Assembly: GCF_024749165.1 (NCBI RefSeq)
Contig: NZ_CP087190.1
Location: forward strand, 5,739,501-5,803,500
DNA: 64,000 bases
Source: Pseudomonas sp. B21-023
Lineage (GTDB): Bacteria > Pseudomonadota > Gammaproteobacteria > Pseudomonadales > Pseudomonadaceae
Reading direction: 5' to 3'
The notes beneath the pieces are model-generated. The model had not been told where the DNA came from and did no database searches. It saw only the letters and a list, made by a program, of their open reading frames with translations. This document shows positions 16,887 through 26,184 of this stretch, piece by piece (the stretch's first letter is position 1; each line of letters opens with the position of its first letter). A program made the translations under genes and the position numbers.

Positions 16887-17750
16887 ATGGTGCATAGCAT
16901 GACCGCTTTTGCTCGTGTCGAGCGCGCTGGCAGCCAAGGCACCCTGGTCTGGGAGCTGCGCTCGGTCAACCACCGCTATCTCGAACCCCACCTGCGCCTG
17001 CCCGAGGCCCTGCGCGACCTCGAAGGCGCCGTACGCGAAGGCCTGCGCCAAGGCCTCTCGCGCGGCAAGGTCGAGTGCACCCTGCGTCTGAGCGAGGACA
17101 GCACCGGCAAGCCACTGCAGGTCGATCGCGAACGTGCCGCGCAACTGGTCGCCGCCGCCGAAACCGTCGCCAGCCTGATCAAGCAACCGGCACCGCTCAA
17201 CCCGCTGGAAGTACTGGCCTGGCCGGGCGTGCTGGTGGCCGACGCCACCGATCCGCAAGCGCTCAACGCCGAGGCCATAGCGCTGTTCGACGAAGCCCTG
17301 ACCGAACTCAAGGCCGGCCGCCAACGCGAAGGCGCCGAGCTGGCCCGCCTGATCAACGAACGTCTGGACAGCATGACCAGCGAAGTCGCCACCCTGCGCG
17401 CCCTGGTGCCGCAGATGCTCGCCGCACAGCGGCAGAAGGTCCTCGACCGCTTCAGCGACATGCAGGCCGAGCTCGACCCACAACGCCTGGAACAGGAGAT
17501 GGTCCTGCTGGCGCAGAAAAGCGACGTCGCCGAAGAGCTGGACCGCCTCAGCACTCACGTCACCGAAGTACGCCGGGTACTCAAGTCGGGCGGCGCCGCC
17601 GGCCGGCGCCTGGACTTCCTGATGCAGGAGCTCAACCGCGAAGCCAACACCCTTGGCTCCAAGGCATTCGACCCACGCAGCACGCAGGCGGCAGTCAACC
17701 TGAAGGTGCTGATCGAACAGATGCGTGAACAAGTACAGAACATCGAGTAA
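16887..17750 (+). CDS. yicC: YicC family endoribonuclease
   Basis: A 287-residue protein starting MVHSMTAFARVE and containing WELRSVNHRYLEPHLRLPEALR, both diagnostic of the YicC/YloC family, and a C-terminal DUF1732 region (VLKSGGAAGRRLDFLMQELNREANTLGSKAFD). E. coli YicC is reported to be an endoribonuclease linked to small-RNA decay. It is followed 13 bp later by gmk, a common pairing. CGAGGTA precedes the start. Confidence 0.94.
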   Translation: MVHSMTAFARVERAGSQGTLVWELRSVNHRYLEPHLRLPEALRDLEGAVREGLRQGLSRGKVECTLRLSEDSTGKPLQVDRERAAQLVAAAETVASLIKQPAPLNPLEVLAWPGVLVADATDPQALNAEAIALFDEALTELKAGRQREGAELARLINERLDSMTSEVATLRALVPQMLAAQRQKVLDRFSDMQAELDPQRLEQEMVLLAQKSDVAEELDRLSTHVTEVRRVLKSGGAAGRRLDFLMQELNREANTLGSKAFDPRSTQAAVNLKVLIEQMREQVQNIE

Positions 17751-17763
17751 GGCCACCCCTACC

Positions 17764-18420
17764 ATGAACCACAGCAGCGGCACCCTCTACATCGTCTCGG
17801 CCCCGTCCGGCGCCGGCAAGACCAGCCTGGTCACTGAGCTGATCAGGCAAGACCCGCGTGTGAGCGTCTCGGTATCGCATACCACGCGCAAGATGCGCCC
17901 AGGCGAAAAGCATGGAACGAACTATCACTTCGTCAGCCATGACGAGTTCAAGACACTCATCGCCAAGAATGACTTCCTTGAGCATGCCGAGGTGTTCGGC
18001 AATTTCTACGGTACTTCCCGCAGCGCGATGCAGCAGACGCTGAACAAGGGAAAAGACCTGATACTGGAAATCGACTGGCAAGGAGCCCGTCAGGTACGCA
18101 AGCTAATGCCAAAAGCGCGCTCGATCTTCATCCTGCCACCGAGCCAGCAGGCCCTGCGCCAACGCTTGGACGGTCGCGGCCAGGACAGCGAAGAAATCAT
18201 CGCCGGACGCATGAAGGAAGCGGTCAGCGAGATGGAGCATTACAACGAGTACGAGTACGTCATCATCAACGACAAGTTTGATGATGCACTCGAAGACCTC
18301 AAGGCGGTGTTCCGCTCGAACCGCGAAGATGGTGCGGATGCCGTGCAGCATGCCGAAAAGCTGAAGCTGGATAACCAGCAGCGAGTACACCGAGCACTAC
18401 TCAAAGAGCTGATCGGCTGA
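17764..18420 (+). CDS. gmk: Guanylate kinase
   Basis: A 218-residue enzyme converting GMP to GDP. The P-loop SAPSGAGKTS is at residues 10-19, and the GMP-binding region shows SVSHTTRKMRPGEKHGTNYHF, with the lid and LILEIDWQGARQVR following. The chosen ATG (MNHSSGTLY) places the P-loop where the family has it; an earlier start at 17725 overlaps yicC and lacks support. Confidence 0.97.
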   Translation: MNHSSGTLYIVSAPSGAGKTSLVTELIRQDPRVSVSVSHTTRKMRPGEKHGTNYHFVSHDEFKTLIAKNDFLEHAEVFGNFYGTSRSAMQQTLNKGKDLILEIDWQGARQVRKLMPKARSIFILPPSQQALRQRLDGRGQDSEEIIAGRMKEAVSEMEHYNEYEYVIINDKFDDALEDLKAVFRSNREDGADAVQHAEKLKLDNQQRVHRALLKELIG

Positions 18421-18461
18421 AGATAGCCTGGGTCTCTATGAGGCCCATTCGCCGCGGTTCG

Positions 18462-18529
18462 TCGCCACGACAAGCCGGCTCCCACAAGGGTATGCAATCT
18501 CCTGTGGGAGCCGGCTTGCCGGCGATGGG
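18462..18529. repeat. REP pair, GCCGGCAAGCCGGC type
   Basis: Arms AAGCCGGCTCCCACA (18472-18486) and TGTGGGAGCCGGCTT (18503-18517) form a perfect 15-pair inverted repeat between the convergent ends of gmk and the permease gene. It is the second REP family of the window. Confidence 0.85.
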
Positions 18530-18551
18530 CTGCAAAGCAGCCCCTTTTTCC

Positions 18552-20093
18552 TTACTCCTGCAGCTGCAACGTCGCCTGCTGACGCAGGGTAGCCCCCAGG
18601 AAGTACGCCGGCGCACGCAGCCGCGACAGCAGCATCAGCACGATGCCCAGCGCCGAAATGATCGCCGCGATCACGAATACCAGCCCCAGCCCCCCAACAT
18701 GCGAGCCGCTGCCAAAGTCTGGCGAGGCGCTGTCGATCGCCGTGCGCAGGAAGATCACCGACAGGATCAGGCCACCCACCAGCGGGCACACGCCGCGCAT
18801 GAAAAAGTGGCGCACGCTGTCGAACAGGCTGCGGCGGAAGTACCACACGCAGGCGAAGGCGGTCAGCGAATAGTAGAAGCAGATCATCATGCCCAGGGCG
18901 GTGATGGTGTCGGCCAGCACGTTCTCGCTGAGGGTACGCATGGTCACGTAGAACAGGCCTGCGGCAATACCGGCACAGATGGTCGCGTAGCGCGGCGTCT
19001 GCGAACGCGGGCAAACAGTGGCGAAGCGTTGCGGCACTGCACCGTAGTAACCCATGGCAAGCAGGGTGCGCGCCGGCGAGACGAAGGTCGATTGCAGCGA
19101 GGCGGCGGTGCTGGCCAGCACCGCGATCGACATCAGGATCGCCAGCGGTCCCATCACCGGCCCGGCCAGGTGGGCGAACACGTTCTCCTGGATGCGCGGA
19201 TTGTTCAGGCCCAGGCCGTGCTCACTGATCCCGGCAAACTGCAGGGTGGCGATGGCGGTGAGCAGGTACAGGCCGAGAATCAGCAGCACGGTCCAGGTTG
19301 CCGCCTTGCCCGGCACTTCATCGCTGCCGATCGACTCTTCGCTGACGGTCAGGCACACGTCCCAGCCCCAGAAAATGAAAATCGACAACGACAGGCCGGC
19401 GGCAAAGGCCGAGAACGACTCGACACCGAACGGGTTGAACCAGGCCAGGTCGAACGCCAGCGGCGGCGGCGCAGTGGTCTCGCCGAACGCTGCGAAGGCG
19501 AAGCCGATCAGCACCAGCAACTGCAAGGCCACCAAGCCGTACTGCACCGTCATGGTGGTGGCCATGCCGCGACAGCAGATCCACACCGCCAGGGCGATGA
19601 ACACGCAACAGGTGGTGACGTTGATCAACAGGTTGTCCGCCAACGCGGCCAGCTCCTGGTTGCCGGTGATCTGGGCCAGGAACAGGTAGAAGAAGTCCAC
19701 CGCCACGCCTGCCAGGTTGGACAGCACGATGGTGGTGGCGACCACCAGCCCCCATCCGCCGATCCAGCCGATCATCGGGCCGAAGGCCCGGGCCGACCAG
19801 GTGAAAGACGTGCCGCTGTCGGGCTCCGCCGAGTTCAGCTCGCGGTAGCCCAGGGCGACCAGCAGCATCGGCAGGAAGCCGACGATGAACACCGCCGGCA
19901 GGTGGGCGCCGACTTCACGCACGGTCGGGCCGAGCGCGCCAGTCAGGGTGTAGACCGGCGCAATGGTGGAAATGCCCAGCACGACGCTGGCCAGCAGACC
20001 GAGGCGGCCCTTGGCCAGGCCCTTGCTGCGCTGGGTGTTGCCCGAGTCGGCCGCCACGTCGGGGGGGCGGCCGGCTTCTGTGTAATCGCTCAT
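18552..20093 (-). CDS. APC-family amino acid/polyamine permease
   Basis: A 513-residue integral membrane protein with 12-14 predicted helices. GLLASVVLGISTIAPVYTLTGALGP (about residues 31-55) is the first-helix signature of amino acid-polyamine-organocation permeases, and SAEPDSGTSFTWSARAFGP (about 88-106) is the conserved second segment. It lies downstream of the glutamylpolyamine synthetase and hydrolase genes on the same strand, so it is likely an importer of putrescine or a related amine. That substrate assignment comes from context only. Confidence 0.88.
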   Translation of the reverse strand: MSDYTEAGRPPDVAADSGNTQRSKGLAKGRLGLLASVVLGISTIAPVYTLTGALGPTVREVGAHLPAVFIVGFLPMLLVALGYRELNSAEPDSGTSFTWSARAFGPMIGWIGGWGLVVATTIVLSNLAGVAVDFFYLFLAQITGNQELAALADNLLINVTTCCVFIALAVWICCRGMATTMTVQYGLVALQLLVLIGFAFAAFGETTAPPPLAFDLAWFNPFGVESFSAFAAGLSLSIFIFWGWDVCLTVSEESIGSDEVPGKAATWTVLLILGLYLLTAIATLQFAGISEHGLGLNNPRIQENVFAHLAGPVMGPLAILMSIAVLASTAASLQSTFVSPARTLLAMGYYGAVPQRFATVCPRSQTPRYATICAGIAAGLFYVTMRTLSENVLADTITALGMMICFYYSLTAFACVWYFRRSLFDSVRHFFMRGVCPLVGGLILSVIFLRTAIDSASPDFGSGSHVGGLGLVFVIAAIISALGIVLMLLSRLRAPAYFLGATLRQQATLQLQE

Positions 20094-20205
20094 GAGTATT
20101 TGCCGTAACTATTGGAATTGTTTTCACAGGCCCGCCGTAGCGGGCCCGCTTCCACTCATTGAAAGCTCACTGCCGGGGTGGGTCATCCGAGACTACCGGG
20201 TGACG

Positions 20206-20979
20206 TCAGAGGATCTTCTGGCGCACACCCTCCCGTGCAGCATGGGCAATGCAGGCCTCGCGGAACGCCTCGAACAGGCGCAGCGAAACCGGGTTTTCGG
20301 CGAAACGCCATTCAGGGTGCCACTGCACGCCGAGTACAAAGCCCGGCGCATCAGGCATCGACACCGCTTCGATCAGGCCATCCGGGGCCCGTGCCTCGAC
20401 GCGCAGGCCCGGGGCCAGGCGGTCGATGCCCTGGCTGTGCAGCGAGTTGACCTCGAACCGCGCAGCCAGGCCCAGGCGCTCGAGCACCCCACCCGGCTGT
20501 ATGCCGACGGGGTGACGAGGGCCGTATTGCACCTCCAGGGGTGCGTCCTCAGGTTCGCGGTGGTCCAGGTAGCCGGGCAATTCCTGCACCCGCTGGTGCA
20601 GGCTGCCACCGAGGGCCACGTTCAGTTCCTGGAAGCCACGGCAGATGCAGAACACCGGCACACCCGCGGCAATGGCCGCCTGCAGCAGCGGCAAGGTCAG
20701 GCGGTCACGTGCAAGATCGTGCCGGGTGCCTTCCGCGCTGGGCGCGCCATTGTAATGATGCGGCTCGACATTTGAAGGCGAACCGGTAAAAAGAATGCCA
20801 TCGAGCCTGGCCAGCAGCGTCTGCGTGTCGCTGCCGCCGTCACGGGCCGGCAGGATCAGCGGCAGCCCGGCAAAGCCCGCGGCCTCGACATACTTGTCGC
20901 CCACCGTGTGCGACGAGTTCTTCCCCACCTGCTGGCGGCAGGCGCTGACACCGATCAAGGGGACCGCAATTGCGCTCAT
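20206..20979 (-). CDS. puuD: Gamma-glutamyl-gamma-aminobutyrate hydrolase (PuuD-like)
   Basis: A 257-residue class I glutamine amidotransferase-like hydrolase. The nucleophile elbow FCICRGFQELNVALGGSLHQ places the catalytic cysteine at 113, and QWHPEWRF provides the His/Glu pair. PuuD cleaves gamma-glutamyl-GABA to GABA and glutamate, the last step of the gamma-glutamylated putrescine pathway. I start at MSAIAVPLIGVSACR; the open frame continues into the upstream synthetase in another reading. It begins five bases after the synthetase stop, so the two are one operon. Pseudomonads have PuuD paralogues, so substrate detail is not certain. Confidence 0.9.
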   Translation of the reverse strand: MSAIAVPLIGVSACRQQVGKNSSHTVGDKYVEAAGFAGLPLILPARDGGSDTQTLLARLDGILFTGSPSNVEPHHYNGAPSAEGTRHDLARDRLTLPLLQAAIAAGVPVFCICRGFQELNVALGGSLHQRVQELPGYLDHREPEDAPLEVQYGPRHPVGIQPGGVLERLGLAARFEVNSLHSQGIDRLAPGLRVEARAPDGLIEAVSMPDAPGFVLGVQWHPEWRFAENPVSLRLFEAFREACIAHAAREGVRQKIL

Positions 20980-20983
20980 GGGC

Positions 20984-22366
20984 TTACACCGTGTGCAGGT
21001 ACCAGTTGTACTCGAGGTCGGAGATCGACACTTCGAACTCGGCCAGCTCGCTTTCCTTGCAGGCCACGAAGATGTCGATGTAGTCCGGGCTGATGTATTG
21101 GTTGAGGACTTCGCTGTCATCCAGCGCGCGCAGGGCATCACGCAGGTTGTTCGGCAGGCTCTGCTCCAGCTGCTCGTACGAGTTGCCTTCGATCGGCGCG
21201 TCCGGCTCGACCTTGTTGGTCAGGCCGTGGTGGATGCCGGCGAGGATCGCCGCGAGCATCAGGTACGGGTTGGCATCGGCGCCGGCCACGCGGTGCTCGA
21301 TGCGCACGTTCTCGCTGCTGTCGGTCGGCACGCGGACAGCCACCGTGCGGTTGTCCAGGCCCCAGCTCGGCGCGTTGGGCACATAGAACTGTGCACCGAA
21401 GCGACGGTACGAGTTGATGTTCGGGCAGAGGAATGCCATCGATGCCGGCATGGTTTCCAGCACGCCACCAATGGCGTGGCGCAGGGCGTCGCTTTGCAGC
21501 GGGTCGGCATTGGCGAAGATGTTCTTGCCGGTTTTCTTGTCCAGCAACGAAATGTGTACGTGCAGGCCATTGCCCGCCTGGCCCGGATAGGGCTTGGCCA
21601 TGAAGGTGGAGTCCATCTCATGGTCGTAGGCGACGTTCTTGATCAGGCGCTTGAGCAGGATCGCGTAGTCACAGGCCTTCAGCGGGTCGGCGACGTGGTG
21701 CAGGTTCACCTCGAACTGCGCCGGGGCGCTTTCCTTGACGATGGCGTCGGCCGGCAAGCCCTGCTCCTTGGCAGCTTCGAGCATGTCCTGCAGGCAGTCG
21801 GCGTATTCGTCGAGATCGTCGATCAGGTACACCTGGGTCGACTGCGGGCGCTTGCCTGAAATCGGCGAGCGCGGCGGCTGCGGGCGACCGTTGAGGTTGT
21901 CCTGGTCGATCAGGTAGAACTCCAGCTCGAACGCGGCGCAGATATCCAGGCCCAGGTCGTCGAACTTGCTCACCACCTGGCGCAGCACTTCCCGCGGGTC
22001 GGCGAAAAACGGCGCACCGTCCAGCTCATGCATGGTCATCAGCAACTGGGCGGTCGGGCGTTTCTGCCAGGGTTCGTCGCACAGCGTGCCGGCAATCGGG
22101 AAACAGATGCGGTCGGCGTCACCGATGTCCAGGCCCAGCCCGGTGCTTTCGACGGTCGAGCCGTTGATATCCAGGGCAAACAGCGACGCCGGCAGGTTGA
22201 TGCCCTTCTCGTACACCTTGTGCAGGCTGGCGCGCTCGATGCGCTTGCCGCGCACCACGCCGTTCATGTCGGAGATCAGCAGGTCGACGTACTGGGTATC
22301 CGGATGGGCATCCAGGAATTCATTCATCTCGCGGGAAGAACTGGCGCACGGGGAGACCGACGTCAT
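20984..22366 (-). CDS. puuA: Glutamine synthetase family protein, glutamylpolyamine synthetase type
   Basis: A 460-residue enzyme of the glutamine synthetase superfamily in the PuuA/SpuI (PauA) branch, which joins glutamate to putrescine or other polyamines using ATP. Visible segments are LISDMNGVVRGKRI, AAFELEFYLID, the metal/ATP motif QAGNGLHVHISLLD and the substrate-side NRTVAVRVPTDSS...RIEHRVAGADANPYL. The start MTSVSPCASS has AAAGGA upstream; a shorter start MNEFLDAHPD at 22327 is also possible and closer to homologues I recall. It heads the operon with puuD and faces a divergent LysR gene. Confidence 0.92.
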   Translation of the reverse strand: MTSVSPCASSSREMNEFLDAHPDTQYVDLLISDMNGVVRGKRIERASLHKVYEKGINLPASLFALDINGSTVESTGLGLDIGDADRICFPIAGTLCDEPWQKRPTAQLLMTMHELDGAPFFADPREVLRQVVSKFDDLGLDICAAFELEFYLIDQDNLNGRPQPPRSPISGKRPQSTQVYLIDDLDEYADCLQDMLEAAKEQGLPADAIVKESAPAQFEVNLHHVADPLKACDYAILLKRLIKNVAYDHEMDSTFMAKPYPGQAGNGLHVHISLLDKKTGKNIFANADPLQSDALRHAIGGVLETMPASMAFLCPNINSYRRFGAQFYVPNAPSWGLDNRTVAVRVPTDSSENVRIEHRVAGADANPYLMLAAILAGIHHGLTNKVEPDAPIEGNSYEQLEQSLPNNLRDALRALDDSEVLNQYISPDYIDIFVACKESELAEFEVSISDLEYNWYLHTV

Positions 22367-22573
22367 GGCTGTACATCCTTTGATTCGGAGCGGCGATGTG
22401 GGAACTGCGGATGACGCCTTGTAGGGCGACGATGGTGCTGCTGTTGTTCTTTTCACTGGCCCATCGTTGGGGGCTGGTTGCCGACCGGCTGCATTGATTC
22501 CCGGGGGCCGTTCCACTATAAAATGGCCAAAACGCAACAGACATTGGCATTTAGGCAAGCAGAGCGTGCACCG
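22367..22573. promoter_or_regulatory. Divergent control region puuA / LysR regulator
   Basis: 207 bp between divergent starts. On the puuA-sense strand AAGAACAAC lies about 85 bases before the puuA start, a match to the Crc/Hfq AAnAAnAA pattern but far from the ribosome site. No clean LysR T-N11-A box stood out. Confidence 0.35.
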
Positions 22574-23449
22574 ATGCAATATCAGATCAACCATGCGGAC
22601 CTTTCCCTGGTCCTGGCACTGGAGCGCGGCCGCTCGCTGGCCAAGGCAGCCGAACTGCTCAAGGTCGACGTTTCGACGGTGTTCCGCTCGATCCGCCGGC
22701 TGGAGTCGGCGCTGGGCACCGCCTTGTTCGTCAAGAGCCGTAAAGGCTACCTGCCCACCGACACCGCCCAGGCCCTGGCCGAGCAGGCCGAGCGCGCCGA
22801 ACAGGCACTGGATGCGGCGCGCATCGCCCTGACCAGCGGCGAACAGGTGGTCAGCGGCACCGTGCGCCTGACCTGCACCGAGGCCGTGCTGCACAGCCTG
22901 CTGCTGCCGGCGCTGGCCGAGTTCATGCCCAACTATCCTGCGTTGTCGCTGGAGATGGGCACCTCCAACACCTTCGCCAACCTCAGCCGTCGCGATGCCG
23001 ACATCGCCTTGCGCCTGACCAACACGCCGCCTGAGCATCTTGTCGGGCGCTGCCTGGGCTCGACCTCCTACGTGGTCTGCGGCCAGCCGGCGCTGCGCGA
23101 GCGGCTGCAGGAGGCGCCCCTGAGTGTGCCCTGGATCGCCCCCGACGATTCCATGCAGGACCACGCCACCGTGGTCTGGCGCAACCAGCAGCATCCCGGC
23201 CTGATCCCGCGCTACCAGTGCAGCGGCATGTCGACCATCGCCCAACTGGTGACCACCGGCCTGGGCGTGGCGGCGCTGCCCGACTACATGGTCCACGACC
23301 TGCCCGGCGTCGAGGCGCTGAGCGGCCCGCTGCCCGGCTGCGACACCCAGTTGTGGCTGCTGACGCGGCCCGATTGCCGTGCCCTGCGCTCGGTGCAGAC
23401 GTTGTTCGAAGAGCTGACCCCGCGCCTGCGCGACGCAATGTTGCGTTAA
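22574..23449 (+). CDS. LysR family transcriptional regulator
   Basis: A 291-residue regulator. The N-terminal winged helix-turn-helix reads LVLALERGRSLAKAAELLKVDVSTVFRSIRRLESALGTALF, the normal LysR layout, followed by the ligand-binding domain (VSGTVRLTCTEAVLHSLLLPAL ... TIAQLVTTGLGVAALPDYM). The serine- and histidine-poor recognition helix uses DVSTVFRSIRRLE. It diverges from the glutamylpolyamine synthetase gene and so probably senses a polyamine-pathway ligand, which is inference. The start at MQYQINHADLS fits the family; an earlier in-frame start at 22478 would add 32 residues. Confidence 0.88.
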   Translation: MQYQINHADLSLVLALERGRSLAKAAELLKVDVSTVFRSIRRLESALGTALFVKSRKGYLPTDTAQALAEQAERAEQALDAARIALTSGEQVVSGTVRLTCTEAVLHSLLLPALAEFMPNYPALSLEMGTSNTFANLSRRDADIALRLTNTPPEHLVGRCLGSTSYVVCGQPALRERLQEAPLSVPWIAPDDSMQDHATVVWRNQQHPGLIPRYQCSGMSTIAQLVTTGLGVAALPDYMVHDLPGVEALSGPLPGCDTQLWLLTRPDCRALRSVQTLFEELTPRLRDAMLR

Positions 23450-23532
23450 CGCGCCAAGGACGGTTGTGCCGGCGATGGACAGCACGCTATTGTCGGGCAT
23501 CGGCGGTTGGCTGCAGTTGCCTGGATCGGCCC

Positions 23533-23606
23533 TATCGCGGGGCAAGCCCGCTCCCACGTTGCCCGATTCGGGAACACATGCGTGGGAGCGGGCTTGCCCC
23601 GCGATA
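23533..23606. repeat. REP pair with 26-bp perfect arms
   Basis: TATCGCGGGGCAAGCCCG... (23533-23558) and its exact complement (23581-23606) separated by 22 bases, between the LysR gene and rpoZ. Plus-strand RNA would fold into a long hairpin that could also end the LysR transcript. Confidence 0.9.
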
Positions 23607-23729
23607 CAGGCGCCACAGGTACACCCGACAAAACAGTCCTTCCCTATTGGCTGGTGATTTTTTAAACTATCGAGTCCGCCTGCCCATTCTGGGCTGCACG
23701 CCTAACCGCATTTGCTACTGAGGAAGACC

Positions 23730-23993
23730 ATGGCCCGCGTAACTGTTGAAGACTGCCTGGAACACGTGGATAACCGCTTTGAGCTGGTCATGCTCTCGAC
23801 CAAGCGCGCCCGCCAGCTGGCTACCGGCGGCAAAGAGCCACGCGTTGCGTGGGAAAACGACAAGCCTACCGTCGTCGCCCTGCGTGAAATCGCCGAAGGC
23901 ATCGTCACGCCAGAGTTCATCGCCGCCGAAGAGATCGTCACCGAGGATCCGGTATTCGCCGCGTTCGAGGACGAGAACAACGAGGCCGTCTGA
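23730..23993 (+). CDS. rpoZ: DNA-directed RNA polymerase omega subunit
   Basis: An 87-residue protein beginning MARVTVEDCLEHVDNRFELVMLSTKRARQL, the omega signature. It helps assembly of RNA polymerase and forms part of a ppGpp-binding site. The start at MARV follows a GAGGAAGACC site; an extension to 23712 overlaps that site. It precedes spoT by 59 bp, the conserved rpoZ-spoT order. Confidence 0.97.
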   Translation: MARVTVEDCLEHVDNRFELVMLSTKRARQLATGGKEPRVAWENDKPTVVALREIAEGIVTPEFIAAEEIVTEDPVFAAFEDENNEAV

Positions 23994-24052
23994 TTGATGC
24001 CCAGTCGACACCGTGCGGCGCAAGGCCCTCTTCTACTGCAAGAGGTGAAACC

Positions 24053-26161
24053 ATGCCGGGTATAGAAGCCCTCGCCGAACGGCTGTCGACCTATCTGGGC
24101 CCCGAACAGGTCAACTTGGTTCGTCGGGCCTACTTCTACGCCGAACAGGCCCACGATGGCCAGCGCCGCCGCAGCGGCGAGCCCTACGTGACCCATCCGC
24201 TGGCGGTCGCCAGCATCCTCGCCGACATGCACATGGACCATCAGAGCCTGATGGCGGCCATGCTGCACGACGTGATCGAAGACACCGGCATCGCCAAGGA
24301 AGCCTTGAGCCAGCAATTCGGCGAGACCGTCGCCGAACTGGTCGACGGGGTCAGCAAGCTGACCCAGATGAACTTCGAGACCAAGGCCGAGGCGCAGGCC
24401 GAGAACTTCCAGAAGATGGCCATGGCCATGGCCCGCGATATCCGCGTGATCCTGGTCAAGCTGGCCGACCGCCTGCACAACATGCGCACCCTGGAAGTGC
24501 TCTCCGGCGAGAAACGCCGACGCATCGCCAAGGAAACCCTCGAAATCTACGCCCCCATCGCCAACCGGCTGGGGATGCACACCGTGCGCGTGGAGTTCGA
24601 GGACCTCGGCTTCAAGGCCATGCACCCGATGCGCTCGTCGCTGATCCACCGGGCGGTGAAGGCCGCGCGCGGCAACCGCAAGGAAATCGTCGCCAAGATC
24701 GAGACCTCGCTGGCCAACTGCCTGGCCGCCGACGGTATCGAAGGCGAGGTCAGCGGCCGGCAGAAACACCTCTATGGCATCTACAAGAAGATGCGCGGCA
24801 AGCGCCGCGCCTTCACCGAGATCATGGACGTGTACGCCTTCCGCATCATCGTCGACAAGGTCGACACCTGCTACCGCGTGCTCGGCGCCGTGCACAACCT
24901 GTACAAGCCACTGCCGGGTCGCTTCAAGGACTACATCGCGATCCCCAAGGCCAACGGCTACCAGTCGTTGCACACCACGCTGTTCGGCATGCACGGGGTG
25001 CCCATCGAAATCCAGATCCGCACCCGCGAAATGGAAGAGATGGCCAACAATGGCATCGCCGCGCATTGGCTGTACAAGTCCAACGAGGAAGAGCAGCCAA
25101 AAGGCAGCCATGCCCGCGCCCGCCAATGGGTCAAAGGCATCCTCGAGCTGCAGCAGCGCGCCGGCAACTCGCTGGAATTCATCGAGAGCGTGAAGATCGA
25201 CCTGTTCCCGGACGAGGTCTACGTCTTCACCCCCAAAGGCCGGATCATGGAGCTGCCCAAAGGCTCCACCGCGGTCGACTTCGCCTACGCGGTGCACACC
25301 GACGTCGGCAACAGCTGCATCGCCTGCCGCATCAATCGCCGCCTGGCGCCGCTGTCCGAGCCGTTGCAGAGCGGCTCCACCGTCGAGATCGTCAGCGCAC
25401 CGGGCGCCCGGCCGAATCCGGCCTGGCTCAACTTCGTGGTCACCGGCAAGGCGCGCACGCACATCCGCCACGCTCTCAAACAGCAGCGCCGCTCCGAGTC
25501 CATCAGCCTTGGCGAGCGCCTGCTGAACAAGGTACTGACCGGCTTCGACAGCAGCCTGGAAAAGATTCCCCAGGAGCGTATCCAGTCGATCCTCACCGAG
25601 TATCGCCTGGAGCTGGTCGAGGACCTGCTCGAAGACATCGGCCTGGGCAACCGCATGGCCTACGTGGTCGCCCGACGCCTGTTGTCCGCCGAAGGCGAGC
25701 AGCTTCCGGCCCCGGAAGGCCCGCTGGCGATCCGCGGTACCGAGGGCCTGGTGCTCAGCTACGCCAAATGCTGCACGCCGATCCCGGGCGACCCGATCGT
25801 CGGCCACCTGTCGGCGGGCAAGGGCATGGTCGTGCACCTGGAAGACTGCCGTAACATCAGTGAAGTCCGCCATAACCCGGAGAAGTGCCTGCAGCTCTCC
25901 TGGGCCAAGGACATCACCGGCGAGTTCAACGTCGAGCTGCGCGTCGAGCTGGAACACCAGCGCGGCCTGATCGCCCTGCTGGCCAGCAGCGTCAATGCCG
26001 CCGACGGCAACATCGAGAAAATCAGCATGGACGAACGCGACGGCCGTATCAGCGTGGTCCAACTGGTGGTCAGCGTGCACGACCGCGTGCACCTGGCCCG
26101 TGTGATCAAGAAGCTGCGCACCTTGACCGGCGTGGTCCGCATCACCCGGATGCGTGCGTAG
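24053..26161 (+). CDS. spoT: Bifunctional (p)ppGpp synthetase/hydrolase SpoT
   Basis: A 702-residue RelA/SpoT enzyme. The HD hydrolase domain is intact (His48, then HDVIEDTG with His72-Asp73). The synthetase domain holds RFKDYIAIPKANGYQSLHTT and EIQIRTREMEEMA. The TGS domain begins VYVFTPKGRIMELPKGSTAVDFA, and a C-terminal ACT domain ends VVRITRMRA. It balances the alarmone during starvation. The usual low synthetase activity of SpoT cannot be judged from sequence by eye. It is followed by ridA 23 bp later. Confidence 0.97.
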   Translation: MPGIEALAERLSTYLGPEQVNLVRRAYFYAEQAHDGQRRRSGEPYVTHPLAVASILADMHMDHQSLMAAMLHDVIEDTGIAKEALSQQFGETVAELVDGVSKLTQMNFETKAEAQAENFQKMAMAMARDIRVILVKLADRLHNMRTLEVLSGEKRRRIAKETLEIYAPIANRLGMHTVRVEFEDLGFKAMHPMRSSLIHRAVKAARGNRKEIVAKIETSLANCLAADGIEGEVSGRQKHLYGIYKKMRGKRRAFTEIMDVYAFRIIVDKVDTCYRVLGAVHNLYKPLPGRFKDYIAIPKANGYQSLHTTLFGMHGVPIEIQIRTREMEEMANNGIAAHWLYKSNEEEQPKGSHARARQWVKGILELQQRAGNSLEFIESVKIDLFPDEVYVFTPKGRIMELPKGSTAVDFAYAVHTDVGNSCIACRINRRLAPLSEPLQSGSTVEIVSAPGARPNPAWLNFVVTGKARTHIRHALKQQRRSESISLGERLLNKVLTGFDSSLEKIPQERIQSILTEYRLELVEDLLEDIGLGNRMAYVVARRLLSAEGEQLPAPEGPLAIRGTEGLVLSYAKCCTPIPGDPIVGHLSAGKGMVVHLEDCRNISEVRHNPEKCLQLSWAKDITGEFNVELRVELEHQRGLIALLASSVNAADGNIEKISMDERDGRISVVQLVVSVHDRVHLARVIKKLRTLTGVVRITRMRA

Positions 26162-26184
26162 TCCGCCAACCGCAAGGAGTCATC

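Noticed and set aside
23533..23606. CRISPR-like repeats
   Set aside because: The units are inverted pairs dispersed singly between genes, not direct repeats with unique spacers; they are REP elements.
23702..26092. Nearly 800-codon minus-strand open frame opposite rpoZ-spoT
   Set aside because: It covers two essential conserved genes, with Ala/Val/Asp/Gly/His-rich translation typical of antisense shadows.
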